Source: Streptomyces roseolus
Lineage (GTDB): Bacteria; Actinomycetota; Actinomycetes; Streptomycetales; Streptomycetaceae
Direction: 5' to 3'
DNA length: 64,000 bases
Assembly (NCBI RefSeq): GCF_014649855.1
Contig: NZ_BMTV01000015.1
Span: 27,611-91,610, forward strand
In this document: piece by piece, positions 43,817 through 53,682 of the stretch
How positions within the stretch are numbered: the stretch's first letter is position 1
Layout: each line of letters begins with the position of its first letter
Translations under genes and position numbers: made by a program
Notes under the pieces: generated by a model
Databases searched by the model: none
The model's input: only the letters and a program-made list of their open reading frames with translations
Told to the model about the DNA's origin: nothing

Positions 43817-44767
43817 ATGACAGCTGAAGCCCTGACACCGGCCATCGAGGCGACCGACCTGAGCCGCACCTACGACGGCGGCTTCGAGGCGGTGCGCGGC
43901 GTCTCGCTCACCGTGCCCCGGGGCGAGGTCTTCGCGCTCCTCGGCACCAACGGCGCCGGCAAGACCTCCACCGTCGAACTCCTGGAAGGCCTCGCCGCCC
44001 CGACCGGCGGCACCGCCCGCGTCCTCGGCCACGACCCGTACCGGGAACGCTCCGCCGTCCGCCCGCGCATCGGCGTGATGCTCCAGGAAGGCGGCTTCCC
44101 CTCCGACCTCACCGTCGCCGAGACCGTACGGATGTGGGCCGGCGTCACCAGCGGCGCCCGGCCCGCCGGGGAAGCCCTCGCCGCCGTCGGCCTCACCGGC
44201 CGCGAGAAGGTGCGGATCAAGCAGCTGTCCGGCGGCGAGCGCCGCCGCCTCGACCTCGCCTGCGCCCTCCTCGGCCGCCCCGAGGTCCTCTTCCTCGACG
44301 AGCCCACCACCGGCCTCGACGCCGAGGGCCGCCGCGACACCTGGGAGCTCGTCCGCTCCCTGCGCGACCAGGGCACCACCGTCCTCCTCACCACGCACTA
44401 CCTGGAGGAGGCCGAATCGCTCGCCGACCGGCTCGCGATCATGCACGCCGGCCGGATCGTGCTCTCCGGCACGCCCGCCGAGGTCACCGCCGCCCAGCCC
44501 GCCCGGATCCGCTTCGCGCTCCCCGCCGAAGTGCCCGCCGCCCGGCTGCCGCTGCGGCTGAAGGCCGCCGAGGACGGCGGCCGGATCGAGATCCGCACCC
44601 ACGCCCTCCAGGACGACCTCACCGAACTCCTCGGCTGGGCCCGCGAGCACGGCGTCCGACTCGACGGGCTCGACGCCCGCTCCGCCTCCCTCGAAGAGGC
44701 CTTCCTCGACATCGCCTCCCGCACGGAGACCACCCCCGGCGGCCAGAAGGAGACCGTGAACCGATGA
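43817..44767 (+). CDS. ABC transporter ATP-binding protein (ABC-2 exporter type)
   Basis: The 316-residue ATPase has Walker A LGTNGAGKTS (near residue 46), the signature LSGGERRRLDLA, Walker B VLFLDEPTTGLD and the LTTHYLEEAE switch region. The C-terminal extension is as in drug or lipid exporters of the DrrA type. GGAGG lies only one base before the ATG, an unusually short spacing. It is the first gene of a four-gene operon with its permease, a histidine kinase and a response regulator. Confidence 0.9.
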   Translation: MTAEALTPAIEATDLSRTYDGGFEAVRGVSLTVPRGEVFALLGTNGAGKTSTVELLEGLAAPTGGTARVLGHDPYRERSAVRPRIGVMLQEGGFPSDLTVAETVRMWAGVTSGARPAGEALAAVGLTGREKVRIKQLSGGERRRLDLACALLGRPEVLFLDEPTTGLDAEGRRDTWELVRSLRDQGTTVLLTTHYLEEAESLADRLAIMHAGRIVLSGTPAEVTAAQPARIRFALPAEVPAARLPLRLKAAEDGGRIEIRTHALQDDLTELLGWAREHGVRLDGLDARSASLEEAFLDIASRTETTPGGQKETVNR

Positions 44768-45558
44768 GCGCCACCACCCCCGCCACCGGGCGGCCGTCCA
44801 CCACCCTCACCCGGCTCGCCGCCCTCGGCCGCGCCGAACTCACCCTCCTCGGCCGCAACCGCAACAACCTCTTCATCGCCGCCGCCATGCCGCTGCTGAT
44901 GATCTTCCTGCTGCGGTCCTCCCTCAAGGGCGTCGACGAGGCCACCCTCGGCCTCTCCCTCGGAGCCGCCACCCTCATCGGCGGCACCGGCATGGTCCTG
45001 CTGCTCGTCGTCTACATGAGCCTCACCTCCAGCCTCGTCGCCCGCCGCGAGGAGCTCGTCCTCAAGCGGCTGCGCACCGGCGAGGCCACCGACCCCGAGA
45101 TCCTGACCGGCGCCGCCCTGCCCGCGACCGCCATCGCCCTCGCCCAGTGCGCGATCCTCACCGTCGGCGGCTTCACGCTGCTCGGCGCCGACGCCCCCGC
45201 CCGCCCCGACCTGCTGGTCCTCGGCCTCCTCGCCGCGATCGCGCTGCTCGCCGGGCTCGCAGCCCTCACCACCACCATCACCCGCACCGTCGAGAGCGCC
45301 GGCCTCACCACCCTGCCGCTCTTCCTCGTCTCCTCCTTCGGCTCCGGCCTCTTCGTCCCCCGCGACGCCCTGCCCGAGCTCGCCGCCGACCTCGCCCAGC
45401 TCCTCCCGCTCAGCGGCGTCATGGAGTTCGTCCGGGCCGGCTGGCTCGGCACCGCGCACGCGGACAGCCTGCTCGGCGCCGCGCTCAATACAGTGGCCTG
45501 GGGCGTCCTGACGGGGTGGGCGGTCCGCCGCTGGTTCCGCTGGGAGCCGCGTCGCTAG
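44764..45558 (+). CDS. ABC-2 type permease
   Basis: The start overlaps the ATPase stop (ATGA). The 264-residue protein has six hydrophobic segments, with the ABC-2 region LFVPRDALPELAADLAQLLPLSG before the last helix. It forms the membrane part of the exporter. Confidence 0.9.
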   Translation: MSATTPATGRPSTTLTRLAALGRAELTLLGRNRNNLFIAAAMPLLMIFLLRSSLKGVDEATLGLSLGAATLIGGTGMVLLLVVYMSLTSSLVARREELVLKRLRTGEATDPEILTGAALPATAIALAQCAILTVGGFTLLGADAPARPDLLVLGLLAAIALLAGLAALTTTITRTVESAGLTTLPLFLVSSFGSGLFVPRDALPELAADLAQLLPLSGVMEFVRAGWLGTAHADSLLGAALNTVAWGVLTGWAVRRWFRWEPRR

Positions 45559-45583
45559 GACGGCGGAGGGGAGACGGGGCGGG

Positions 45584-46849
45584 ATGTCCGCGATGACGGG
45601 ATGGTGGTCACGGCGCAGCGTCGCCGGGAAGGTCGAGCTGTACACCCGCTGGACCTTCCACCTCATGGCGCCGGTCGAACTGGCCGCGCTCGGCGGCCTG
45701 CCGCTCAACCGCGCCGAGGACAGCGGGCTCGGCACGACCGGAGTGGTCGGCCTCCTCCTGTGGATCGTGGTCCACTGCGGGCTCTGCGCGACGCTCGCCT
45801 CCCGGGCCTTCGACCACACCGGCGGCACCCGGCCGCGGCCGGTCCGGCTCGCCGTCGTCCTCGCCGCCGCCACCGCCGTCGCCGACTTCGCGATCGTCGG
45901 GCTGTGGACCACCGGCGCGCTGCCCGACGCCTCGGTGAACGCCGGCGTCCTCGTCGTCACCTCGATCTTCACCGCCGGCGCGCTCGTCCTCTGCCTGGAC
46001 CGGGTGCGGGCGATGGCGGGTACGGTCCTCGCCACCGCCCTGGCCGCCGCCCTGCCGGTCGCCGTCTTCGGCCACGGCCTGCCGGTGGCCCTGGCCGCCT
46101 TCGTCGGCGTCCTCGCCGGCGGCGGGGGGTACGCCGCCGCCTGCGGCTTCTCCTCCTGGCTGCTCGGCGTCGTCCAGGAGCTGGAGCGTTCCCGCGACCT
46201 GAAGGCCCGGCTGGCCGTCGCCGAGGAGCGGCTCCGCTTCGGCCGCGACCTCCACGACGTCATGGGCCGCAACCTCTCGGTCATCGCGCTCAAGAGCGAA
46301 CTGGCCGTCCAGCTCACCCGGCGCGGCCGCCCCGAGGGCGTGGACCAGATGGTCGAGGTCCAGCGGATCGCCCAGGAGTCCCAGCGGGAGGTCCGGGAGG
46401 TCGTCCGCGGCTACCGGGAGGCCGATCTGCGGGTCGAGCTGGAGGGCGCGCGGGGCGTCCTCGACGCCGCCGGCATCGACTGCGCCGTCGACGTCCCCGC
46501 CCTCGGCCTGCCCGCCGGGGTGCAGTCCGCGCTCGGCTGGGTCGTCCGCGAGACCACCACCAACGTGCTGCGGCACGGCGACGCGCGCCGCTGCGCGATC
46601 ACCCTGCGGCGGGCGGCCGACGAGGTGCTGCTGACCGTCGAGAACGACGGGGCCGCGGTACGGGACGGGGCCGGCGCCCCCGGGCGCACCGGCTCCGGCC
46701 TCGCCGGGCTGCGGGAACGGCTCGGGGCGGTGGGCGGCACCCTGGAGGCCGGGTTCGCGGACCCGCACTCCTTCCGCGTCACCGCCCGGGTGCCGCTGGC
46801 CGTGCCGGAACACACCGGTACCCGACAGGAGAAGGAGACGATCGCGTGA
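45584..46849 (+). CDS. Sensor histidine kinase (HisKA_3, DesK-like)
   Basis: The 421-residue protein has about five to six membrane helices in the first 190 residues. The phospho-acceptor is in FGRDLHDVMGRNLSVIALKS, and the HATPase region has VVRETTTNVLRHG and TGSGLAGLRERL. It resembles DesK-type kinases that sense membrane state. It precedes its response regulator with a 4-base overlap and shares the operon with an exporter, which it may control. Confidence 0.9.
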   Translation: MSAMTGWWSRRSVAGKVELYTRWTFHLMAPVELAALGGLPLNRAEDSGLGTTGVVGLLLWIVVHCGLCATLASRAFDHTGGTRPRPVRLAVVLAAATAVADFAIVGLWTTGALPDASVNAGVLVVTSIFTAGALVLCLDRVRAMAGTVLATALAAALPVAVFGHGLPVALAAFVGVLAGGGGYAAACGFSSWLLGVVQELERSRDLKARLAVAEERLRFGRDLHDVMGRNLSVIALKSELAVQLTRRGRPEGVDQMVEVQRIAQESQREVREVVRGYREADLRVELEGARGVLDAAGIDCAVDVPALGLPAGVQSALGWVVRETTTNVLRHGDARRCAITLRRAADEVLLTVENDGAAVRDGAGAPGRTGSGLAGLRERLGAVGGTLEAGFADPHSFRVTARVPLAVPEHTGTRQEKETIA

Positions 46850-47460
46850 ACGAGCCCGTACGCGTCCTGCTCGCCGACGACGAGCACCTGATCCGGGGCG
46901 CGCTCGCCGCCCTGCTCGCCCTGGAGGACGACCTGGTCGTCGTCGCGGAGGCCGCGACGGGACCCGAGGCGCTCGCGATGGCGCGCGCCCACCGGCCCGA
47001 CGTCGCCGTCCTCGACCTGCAGATGCCGGGAGCGGATGGTGTGACAGTGGCCACATCGATCCGGGACGAACTCCCGGACTGCCGCACGATGATCGTCACC
47101 AGTCACGGCCGTCCCGGGCACCTCAAGCGGGCCCTCGCGGCGGGCGTCCGCGGCTTCGCGCCGAAGACCGTCAGCGCCCAGCGGCTGGCCGAACTGATCC
47201 GTACCGTGCACGCCGGAAACCGTTACGTGGACCCGGAGTTGGCGGCCGACGCGATCGCCGCCGGGGACTCCCCGCTGACCGCCCGGGAGGCCGAGGTGCT
47301 CGAACTCGCCGCCGACGGCGCCCCCGTCGCGGAGATCGCCCGGCGGGCCGCCCTCTCCCCCGGAACCGTCCGGAACTACCTCTCCTCCGCCGCCGCGAAG
47401 CTCGGTGCGGAGAACCGTCACGCGGCAGTGCGTCTCGCGCGGTCGAAAGGTTGGGTATAG
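46846..47460 (+). CDS. LuxR/NarL-family response regulator
   Basis: GTG at 46846 overlaps the kinase stop and gives 204 residues. The receiver domain has the acidic pocket LLADDEH, the phospho-Asp in VLDLQMPG (near residue 56) and the Lys in FAPKTVS. The C-terminal HTH LuxR domain is SPLTAREAEVLELAADG with GTVRNYLSSAAAKLGAENR. It probably regulates its own operon. Confidence 0.92.
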   Translation: MNEPVRVLLADDEHLIRGALAALLALEDDLVVVAEAATGPEALAMARAHRPDVAVLDLQMPGADGVTVATSIRDELPDCRTMIVTSHGRPGHLKRALAAGVRGFAPKTVSAQRLAELIRTVHAGNRYVDPELAADAIAAGDSPLTAREAEVLELAADGAPVAEIARRAALSPGTVRNYLSSAAAKLGAENRHAAVRLARSKGWV

Positions 47461-47482
47461 TTAGCAGCGCGCTACGGCGCAT

Positions 47483-47555
47483 GCGGACGTGGCTCAGTTG
47501 GTAGAGCATCACCTTGCCAAGGTGAGGGTCGCGAGTTCGAATCTCGTCGTCCGCT
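47483..47555 (+). tRNA. tRNA-Gly(GCC), copy 2
   Basis: Same sequence as 43607-43679: acceptor GCGGACG/CGTCCGC, anticodon GCC. Confidence 0.95.
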
Positions 47556-47561
47556 CAGCGT

Positions 47562-47592
47562 GAAGGCCCCGGTTCATCGAACCGGGGCCTTC
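47562..47592 (+). terminator. Terminator after tRNA-Gly copy 2
   Basis: A 14-bp perfect stem with an ATC loop follows the tRNA by seven bases. Confidence 0.85.
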
Positions 47593-47664
47593 GTCGTGTG
47601 CGGCACGACCGGGGGCGGCGGAGCCGTACGGGCCCGGGGGGGGGACCCGTACGGCTCGACGCGG

Positions 47665-48573
47665 TCAGAAGGCGGCGGACCAGGACTTGCCGGTCAGCAG
47701 CTCGTACGCCTCCAGGTACTTGGCACGGGTGGCGTCCACGATCTCCTGCGGGAGGGCCGGCGGCGGCTGCTCGCTCTTGCGGTCCCAGCCCGAGGCCGGG
47801 GAGGTCAGCCAGTTCCGGACGTACTGCTTGTCGTACGAGGGCTGGGCGCGGCCCGGCTGCCACTGGTCGGCCGGCCAGAAGCGGGAGGAGTCCGGGGTCA
47901 GCACCTCGTCGGCGAGGACCAGCGTCCCGCCGTCGAAGCCGAACTCGAACTTGGTGTCGGCGAGGATGATGCCCCGCTCGCGGGCGATGTCCCGGGCCCG
48001 GCCGTAGACGGCGAGGGTGGTCTGGCGCAGCAGGGCGGCGGTCTCCGCGCCGACCTGACGGGCCACCTCCTCGTAGGGGACGTTCTCGTCGTGGTCGCCG
48101 ACGGCGGCCTTGGTCGCCGGGGTGAAGATCGGCGCGGGCAGCTCGGAGCCGTCGCTCAGCCCCTCCGGGAGCGCGAGGCCGCAGACCGTGCGGGACTCCT
48201 CGTACTCGACCAGGCCGGAGCCGGTGAGGTAACCGCGGGCGACGCACTCGACGGGGACCATGTCCAGGGACTTGCAGACCAGCGTGCGGCCCGCCCAGTC
48301 GGCGGGGGCGCCGGCCGGCAGCTCGGTGGAGAGGACGTGGTGCGGGACCAGGTCGGAGAGCAGGTCGAACCACCACAGGGAGAGCTGGGTGAGGACGCGG
48401 CCCTTGTCCGGGATCTCGGTGGGCAGCACCCAGTCGTACGCGGACATGCGGTCGCTCGCCACCATCACGAGCTCGCCGGCCTCGTTCCGGTACAGGTCAC
48501 GCACCTTGCCCGTGTGCAGGTGGATGAGACCCGGAACCTCGACGGGCTCGGGCTTTTCTACGAATCCGGACAC
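47665..48573 (-). CDS. purC: Phosphoribosylaminoimidazole-succinocarboxamide synthase (SAICAR synthetase)
   Basis: The 302-residue protein is of the larger PurC type: HLHTGKVRDLY at the start, MVASDRMSAYDWVLP, VECVARGYLTGSGLVEY, the LADTKFEFGF metal site and LTPDSSRFWP. It ligates aspartate to CAIR with ATP. It stands alone between the tRNA and a dimethylformamidase-like gene. Confidence 0.95.
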   Translation of the reverse strand: MSGFVEKPEPVEVPGLIHLHTGKVRDLYRNEAGELVMVASDRMSAYDWVLPTEIPDKGRVLTQLSLWWFDLLSDLVPHHVLSTELPAGAPADWAGRTLVCKSLDMVPVECVARGYLTGSGLVEYEESRTVCGLALPEGLSDGSELPAPIFTPATKAAVGDHDENVPYEEVARQVGAETAALLRQTTLAVYGRARDIARERGIILADTKFEFGFDGGTLVLADEVLTPDSSRFWPADQWQPGRAQPSYDKQYVRNWLTSPASGWDRKSEQPPPALPQEIVDATRAKYLEAYELLTGKSWSAAF

Positions 48574-48678
48574 GGTTCCTCCGCGTAGGTTGATCCAGGA
48601 ACGGTCCGATTCTCTCGTACCCGCGCCCCGGCCGGGTCGCCGGGCCCCTCGCAGCCACCGGGCGGCGGCTTCTCCTGG

Positions 48679-50139
48679 TCAGTCCCTCTTACAGATGCGG
48701 TCGAGGAGGTTGGCGGTGGCGCGCTGGACACGGGCGTCGACATGGCCCGGCCGGTCCAGCGCGGGCGACCAGGCGAAGGTGCCGGAGGCGAAGACCCAGG
48801 CGCCCGAGGGCGCCCGGTAGAGGCTGGTCTCCTGGTGGCGCAGGGCCCCGTCGCCGTCCCGGTAGGGCGAGTGGGCGAGCAGGATGCGGCTCTCGTGCTC
48901 GGGGAGCGGGGTGCGCGGGAAGTAGCGGTCGGCCTCGCCGGCGACGAGGCCGGGCAGCTCGTCGCCATCGCCGGCGCCGGTGGCCTCCCAGAGCCAGTGC
49001 CCGGCGTTCCGCACGACGAGCGGGTGCGGTTCGGGCACCCGGCCGGCGTACTGGATGCCGAGGAGCTGCTGCTCGGGCCGGTCCACCTCGCGCCAGAGGG
49101 CGGAGCGGCCGGGGCCCCGGCGCTTGCGGCAGGTCAGCAGCCGGTCCGGCACGCCGGACGGCGAGGGGCCGAGCTCCACCTGCCAGTACATGGTGTTGGC
49201 GGACAGGAAGACGAGCGAGGTGCCCTGGTCGCGGGCGCGCTCGGCGGCCTTCCGCATCGGCGCCGACCAGTACTCGTCGTGGCCGGGGAAGACCAGGCCC
49301 CGGTAACGGGTGGGGTCGATCCGGCCGGCGTGCAGGTCGCGGGTCTCGGCGTAGGCGAGGTCGTAGCCGTACCGCTCCGCCCAGCGGATGAAGTCGTAGG
49401 CGTGGCCGACGTGCAGGGGCAGGCCCGCGCCCGCGTACGGCCGGTCGAAGGAGACGGTGACGGCCGCCTCCTCCTCGCCGAGCAGCCGGCCCTCCTCGTC
49501 CCAGGCGTGGTACAGGCTGGCGCCGGTGCGGCCGTCCTCCGGGTACAGGTTGTACGCCTGCCAGGTGACGTCCGGCAGGACGAGGAGGAGGTCCGCGGGG
49601 TGGGAGTCCCGCACCGTGAAGGGGACGTGGGAGCGGTAGCCGTCGGCGGTCGTGAGGACGGCGACGTACGCGCCGATCGTCCAGTAGCTCGGGACCTGGA
49701 GCCGCCAGGACTGCCACCAGTGGTGGCAGGAGACCGTGCGGTCGGCGGCGAGCGGGGGCGGCTGGACGATCCCGGAGAGCCGCGGACTCGTGGTGATCTT
49801 CGCGGCGCCGTCGCCGCCGTAGTGCCCGATCCGGTACACGTCGACCGAGAACGGCTGCGGCGGGTCCACGGTGACGTGGAAGTCGATCGACTCGCCGGGC
49901 GCGACGGCACCGCCGGAGGCGAAGCCCTTGATCTGCCGGCGCACGTCGTCGGCGGTCCGCGGACCGCCGGCGCCGCCCCGGGCCAGGGTCTCGTCCGCGT
50001 ACCAGGGCACCAGCTGCCCCGTGTCGTCGAAGTAGTTGTCCGACCCGCGCAGCCAGGGCAGCGGGCCCTGTCCGAAGGGATCGGAGACGGCGTGCGCGAG
50101 CGCACCCGACTCCCAGCGCCTGATCTGCTCCGCCCCCAT
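48679..50139 (-). CDS. N,N-dimethylformamidase beta subunit-like protein
   Basis: ATG at 50137-50139 after GAGGGAGG gives 486 residues. An N-terminal Ig-like region (VAPGESIDFHVTVDPPQPFSV..RIGHYGGDG) is followed by a domain with TWQAYNLYPEDGRTGASLYH, SFDRPYAG, RYRGLVFPGHDEYWS and LSANTMYWQVEL. This is the pattern of the DMF large-subunit C-terminal family. Whether it hydrolyses an amide is unknown; no small-subunit gene is adjacent. Confidence 0.82.
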   Translation of the reverse strand: MGAEQIRRWESGALAHAVSDPFGQGPLPWLRGSDNYFDDTGQLVPWYADETLARGGAGGPRTADDVRRQIKGFASGGAVAPGESIDFHVTVDPPQPFSVDVYRIGHYGGDGAAKITTSPRLSGIVQPPPLAADRTVSCHHWWQSWRLQVPSYWTIGAYVAVLTTADGYRSHVPFTVRDSHPADLLLVLPDVTWQAYNLYPEDGRTGASLYHAWDEEGRLLGEEEAAVTVSFDRPYAGAGLPLHVGHAYDFIRWAERYGYDLAYAETRDLHAGRIDPTRYRGLVFPGHDEYWSAPMRKAAERARDQGTSLVFLSANTMYWQVELGPSPSGVPDRLLTCRKRRGPGRSALWREVDRPEQQLLGIQYAGRVPEPHPLVVRNAGHWLWEATGAGDGDELPGLVAGEADRYFPRTPLPEHESRILLAHSPYRDGDGALRHQETSLYRAPSGAWVFASGTFAWSPALDRPGHVDARVQRATANLLDRICKRD

Positions 50140-50308
50140 GCCGCGCCCTCCCTCGACTCCCCCGGCCGGTGCCAGCGGCTCCTGCCCACGGGTGATGCCC
50201 CTGTCAGTGCCTCTCCCCAGCACATCACATAACGCACGCGGACCGTCACCGTTCGTCGTGAATCGACAAAGGTGGAACACGACCGTCCGGTAATCCGGTC
50301 CCGACCTG

Positions 50309-52117
50309 TCAGAGGAGACGGACCGGCTTCTCGGGGCGCACGCCCGTCATGGCCAGCCAGGCCCGCAGGGGGGCCGGGTCGCCGTCCTCCACCAGCGCGA
50401 GGACGCGCGGGGCGAGGTCCGTGGCCCGGACGCCGTCCACCAGCAGGGCCGGGCCGTCGAGCCAGTCCAGGCCCGGCGCGGCGCCGGTGGTGTCGACGGC
50501 GGCGCAGCAGACCAGCGCGGTCACGTGGTCGGCGAGGAGGTCGCGGCCGGTGCGCGGCGGGACCAGCGGGCAGAGCGGCCAGGGGCCGTCGGGCCCGGAG
50601 AAGCCGGCGCCGGCGGTGACCCGGGCCTCCCGCTCGGCGTCCTCGCGCGCCACCCGGGCGCTGAGCGCGGCGGCGAGCGTGTCGGCGGCGGGGTTGCGGA
50701 CCTCGTCCTCGGCGGGCACGGGGTCGTCGTCCTCGTCCGCCGCGGGCAGGGGGCCGTCCTCGTCCTCCGCGAGCACGGGAGGCTCGGGCTCCGGCGGTGC
50801 GGGGCGCTCGGGCTCCGGCGGCGGGGCGGGGCGTTCGTCCGGGGCGGTCGTCAGATGGGTGAGGACGCGGCTGAGCGTCGGGGCCCCGGCGGCGTCGGCC
50901 GCCCCGGGGCCCTCGGCGGCCGCCAGGCGGTCGAGGACCTCGTGGAGCCGGGCCGCGTCCGCCCGCCACTTCCGGTCGACGACCTCCTCCGGATAGCGGC
51001 TCCACTCGACCGGCGCCCAGTCCGGCCCCGCCTCGGCGGGGCCGCCGTGGAAGAGCCGGGCGGCGAGCAGCGAGGCGGCCTCGTCGACGGCCCCCGGCTC
51101 CTCCAGGAGGTCGCAGGCCGGGCGCTCGCCGAGCCGGGAGGAGTACCCCTCCGCGAGCCGGTCGCGGCGGGAGAGTTCGGTGAGGGCGGAGACCACGCCC
51201 GCGTCGAGCCCGGACGGCCAGCGGCCCATCCGCCAGGCGGGCAGCGCGACCCGGGTGAGGAGCCGGTCCCAGCCCGCGTACGCGAGCCCCACCTGCTCCT
51301 GGGCGATGATCCTGGTCCCCTGGTCCACGGCCTGGGCCCGCTCGGATCCGGCGGCGGCCACACCGCGCTCCATCTCGGCGGCGTGCGTGCCGCAGGCCCT
51401 CAGCAGCAACCGGGCCACCCGCCCCACGCCCCGGGCACCGAGCCGGCGCAGCGGGCCGAGTCCGGGCTCGTCCGCCACGACGGCGGCGGCGTCGAGGCCG
51501 CGCACGAAGCGCCGGGCGGCGGCTATGTCGGGGTCGGCGGCCGGGCCGGTGCCGGCGACGACCGGGGCGAGGACCGCGCGCAGCTCGGCGACCCGCATCC
51601 ACCACAGGAACGGGGAGCCTATGACGAGGACCGGTGAGCCGGCCGCGCCGGCCTGTCGGTGCGCCCGGTGCGAGCGGTCCTCCAGCCAGCTGTCGCAGTC
51701 CGGCGTCAGGGCTATCGCGGCGGGCGCGGGCACGTCGAGCCGGTCGGCGAGGTCCCGCACGAGGCGGTGGAGGTCGGGGGCGGCGGTCTCGGTGAGCTCC
51801 ACCGTCGGCGTCACGGCCGGGCGGGCGCGGGCGACGACGAGGGCGACGGCCGCGGCGGCGAGCAGGACGAGGACCGCGAGGACGGTGACGGTCCAGCGGG
51901 CGGTGGCCCACCCCGTACCCGTGAAGTGGCCGGTGACCTCGCCCGCGTACAGCACGACGGCGACGGCGGCGGGGAGGATGGCGGCGCCGAGCGCCCGTCC
52001 GCGGACGCGCAGGACGGCGAGGGCGCGGGAGCGCGCGGCCCGCACGCCCCACTCCTCGCCGAGGCCGCTGTCGCTGCCGCCGTTTCCGAAGCCGCTGCCG
52101 GACACGTCGTACCTCAC
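50309..52117 (-). CDS. Membrane protein resembling an M48 peptidase lacking the HExxH motif
   Basis: The 602-residue protein has two membrane helices (about residues 43-62 and 73-95). A region like the substrate-side part of M48 metalloproteases follows (LHRLVRDLADRLDVPAP, SPVLVIGSPFLWW, AELRAVLAPVVAG). In M48 enzymes the last segment would continue as HExxH; here it reads APVVAGTG. The middle is Arg/Glu-rich and helical, then come a Pro/Glu-rich linker (about 445-490) and a C-terminal alpha/beta region (WPLCPLVPPRTG, ALVCCAAVDTTG). It is conserved beside purD in Streptomyces as I recall. It is probably a non-catalytic relative; function is unknown. Confidence 0.7.
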   Translation of the reverse strand: MRYDVSGSGFGNGGSDSGLGEEWGVRAARSRALAVLRVRGRALGAAILPAAVAVVLYAGEVTGHFTGTGWATARWTVTVLAVLVLLAAAAVALVVARARPAVTPTVELTETAAPDLHRLVRDLADRLDVPAPAAIALTPDCDSWLEDRSHRAHRQAGAAGSPVLVIGSPFLWWMRVAELRAVLAPVVAGTGPAADPDIAAARRFVRGLDAAAVVADEPGLGPLRRLGARGVGRVARLLLRACGTHAAEMERGVAAAGSERAQAVDQGTRIIAQEQVGLAYAGWDRLLTRVALPAWRMGRWPSGLDAGVVSALTELSRRDRLAEGYSSRLGERPACDLLEEPGAVDEAASLLAARLFHGGPAEAGPDWAPVEWSRYPEEVVDRKWRADAARLHEVLDRLAAAEGPGAADAAGAPTLSRVLTHLTTAPDERPAPPPEPERPAPPEPEPPVLAEDEDGPLPAADEDDDPVPAEDEVRNPAADTLAAALSARVAREDAEREARVTAGAGFSGPDGPWPLCPLVPPRTGRDLLADHVTALVCCAAVDTTGAAPGLDWLDGPALLVDGVRATDLAPRVLALVEDGDPAPLRAWLAMTGVRPEKPVRLL

Positions 52118-52370
52118 CCCCTCTCCCCGTCCTGGACGACGGGACTACCCGTGGCGGTGTTGCTCACTCCCCCACTGTGGCACCCGTCACCGACATCGCA
52201 ATGCCGGTGGGCCAAGTGCCGGAACGCCTGCGCCGCACCCTAGTTGGGGCTCCGGCGGGCGTCATCCAGATGGCCGAGCCGTCACTCGATCGAATGGCTT
52301 TGGGTAAAGGTGGTGCCGGTGGCGCGGCCGGTCGCTTGACTTCCCGGCCGCGCCCTCGCTCCCGTACGAC

Positions 52371-53621
52371 TCAGGCCTGGGCGGCCTTGAGCGCGATGTC
52401 CGTACGGTGCTGCGCACCGTCAAGGCGGATGCGGCCGACTGCCGCGTAGGCACGCTCGCGGGCCTCGGCCAGGTCCGAACCGGTGGCGGTGACGGACAGC
52501 ACCCGGCCGCCCGCGCTGACGACCGCGTCGCCGTCCCGCCTGGTGCCCGCGTGGAGCACGTACGCGTGCGGGGCGTCCAGCTCCGCGACCTCGGCGAGGC
52601 CCTCGACGGGGTCGCCGGTGCGCGGGGTGTCCGGGTAGTTGTGGGAGGCGACGACCACGGTGACGGCGGCCTCGTCGCGCCAGGCCAGCGGGGGCTGGTC
52701 GGCGAGGGTGCCGTTGGCGGAGTGCAGCAGGACCCCGGCGAGCGGGGTCTTCAGGCGGGCCAGGACGACCTGCGTCTCGGGGTCGCCGAAACGGGCGTTG
52801 AACTCGATGACCCGGACCCCGCGGCTGGTGATCGCCAGACCGGCGTACAGCAGGCCGGAGAAGGGGGTGCCGCGACGGCGCAGCTCGTCGACGGTCGGCT
52901 GGAGGACGGACTCCATGACCTCGTCGACCAGCTTCGGGTCGGCCCACGGCAGCGGCGAGTAGGCGCCCATGCCGCCGGTGTTGGGGCCCTCGTCGCCGTC
53001 GAGCGCGCGCTTGAAGTCCTGCGCGGGCTGGAGCGGGAGGACGGTGGTGCCGTCGGTGATCGCGAAGAGGGAGACCTCGGGGCCGTCCAGGTACTCCTCA
53101 ATGACCACGCGGTCGCAGGCGAGCGCGTGGGCGCGGGCCGCCTCGACGTCGTCGGTCACGACGACGCCCTTGCCGGCCGCGAGACCGTCGTCCTTGACGA
53201 CGTACGGCGCGCCGAAGGCGTCGAGCGCCTCGTCGATCTCGGCGGGGGTGGTGCAGACGTAGCTGCGGGCGGTCGGCACGCCGGCGCCGGCCATGACGTC
53301 CTTGGCGAACGCCTTGGAGCCCTCCAGCTCCGCCGCCTCCTTGGACGGGCCGAAGACCGGGATGCCGACGGCGCGGACGGCGTCGGCGACGCCGGCGACG
53401 AGCGGGGCCTCCGGGCCGACGACGACCAGGTCGGCGCCGAGCCCGGTGGCGAGCGCGGCGACCGCGCCGCCGTCCAGCTGGTCGACGGCGTGCAGCTCGG
53501 CGACCTCGGCGATTCCGGCGTTGCCGGGCGCGCAGTGCAGAGCGGTGACGTCGGGATCGAGGGAGAGAGAGCGGCACAGGGCGTGTTCGCGGGCGCCGCC
53601 GCCGATGACGAGGACCTTCAC
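52371..53621 (-). CDS. purD: Phosphoribosylamine-glycine ligase (GARS)
   Basis: GTG at 53619-53621 starts the protein directly with KVLVIGGGAREHALC, the family's first strand. The 416 residues contain GPEAPLVAGVAD, the ATP-grasp segments KDDGLAAGKGVVV and IEEYLDGPEVSLFAI, PNTGGMGAYSP and EFNARFGDPETQ. It joins glycine to phosphoribosylamine. A longer upstream frame is unrelated sequence. Confidence 0.95.
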   Translation of the reverse strand: MKVLVIGGGAREHALCRSLSLDPDVTALHCAPGNAGIAEVAELHAVDQLDGGAVAALATGLGADLVVVGPEAPLVAGVADAVRAVGIPVFGPSKEAAELEGSKAFAKDVMAGAGVPTARSYVCTTPAEIDEALDAFGAPYVVKDDGLAAGKGVVVTDDVEAARAHALACDRVVIEEYLDGPEVSLFAITDGTTVLPLQPAQDFKRALDGDEGPNTGGMGAYSPLPWADPKLVDEVMESVLQPTVDELRRRGTPFSGLLYAGLAITSRGVRVIEFNARFGDPETQVVLARLKTPLAGVLLHSANGTLADQPPLAWRDEAAVTVVVASHNYPDTPRTGDPVEGLAEVAELDAPHAYVLHAGTRRDGDAVVSAGGRVLSVTATGSDLAEARERAYAAVGRIRLDGAQHRTDIALKAAQA

Positions 53622-53682
53622 GCCAGCCAGGGTAGCCGGATGGCCGGGAAGGTCCTTGTGCGGGCCACCGAGCGAGACGGCC

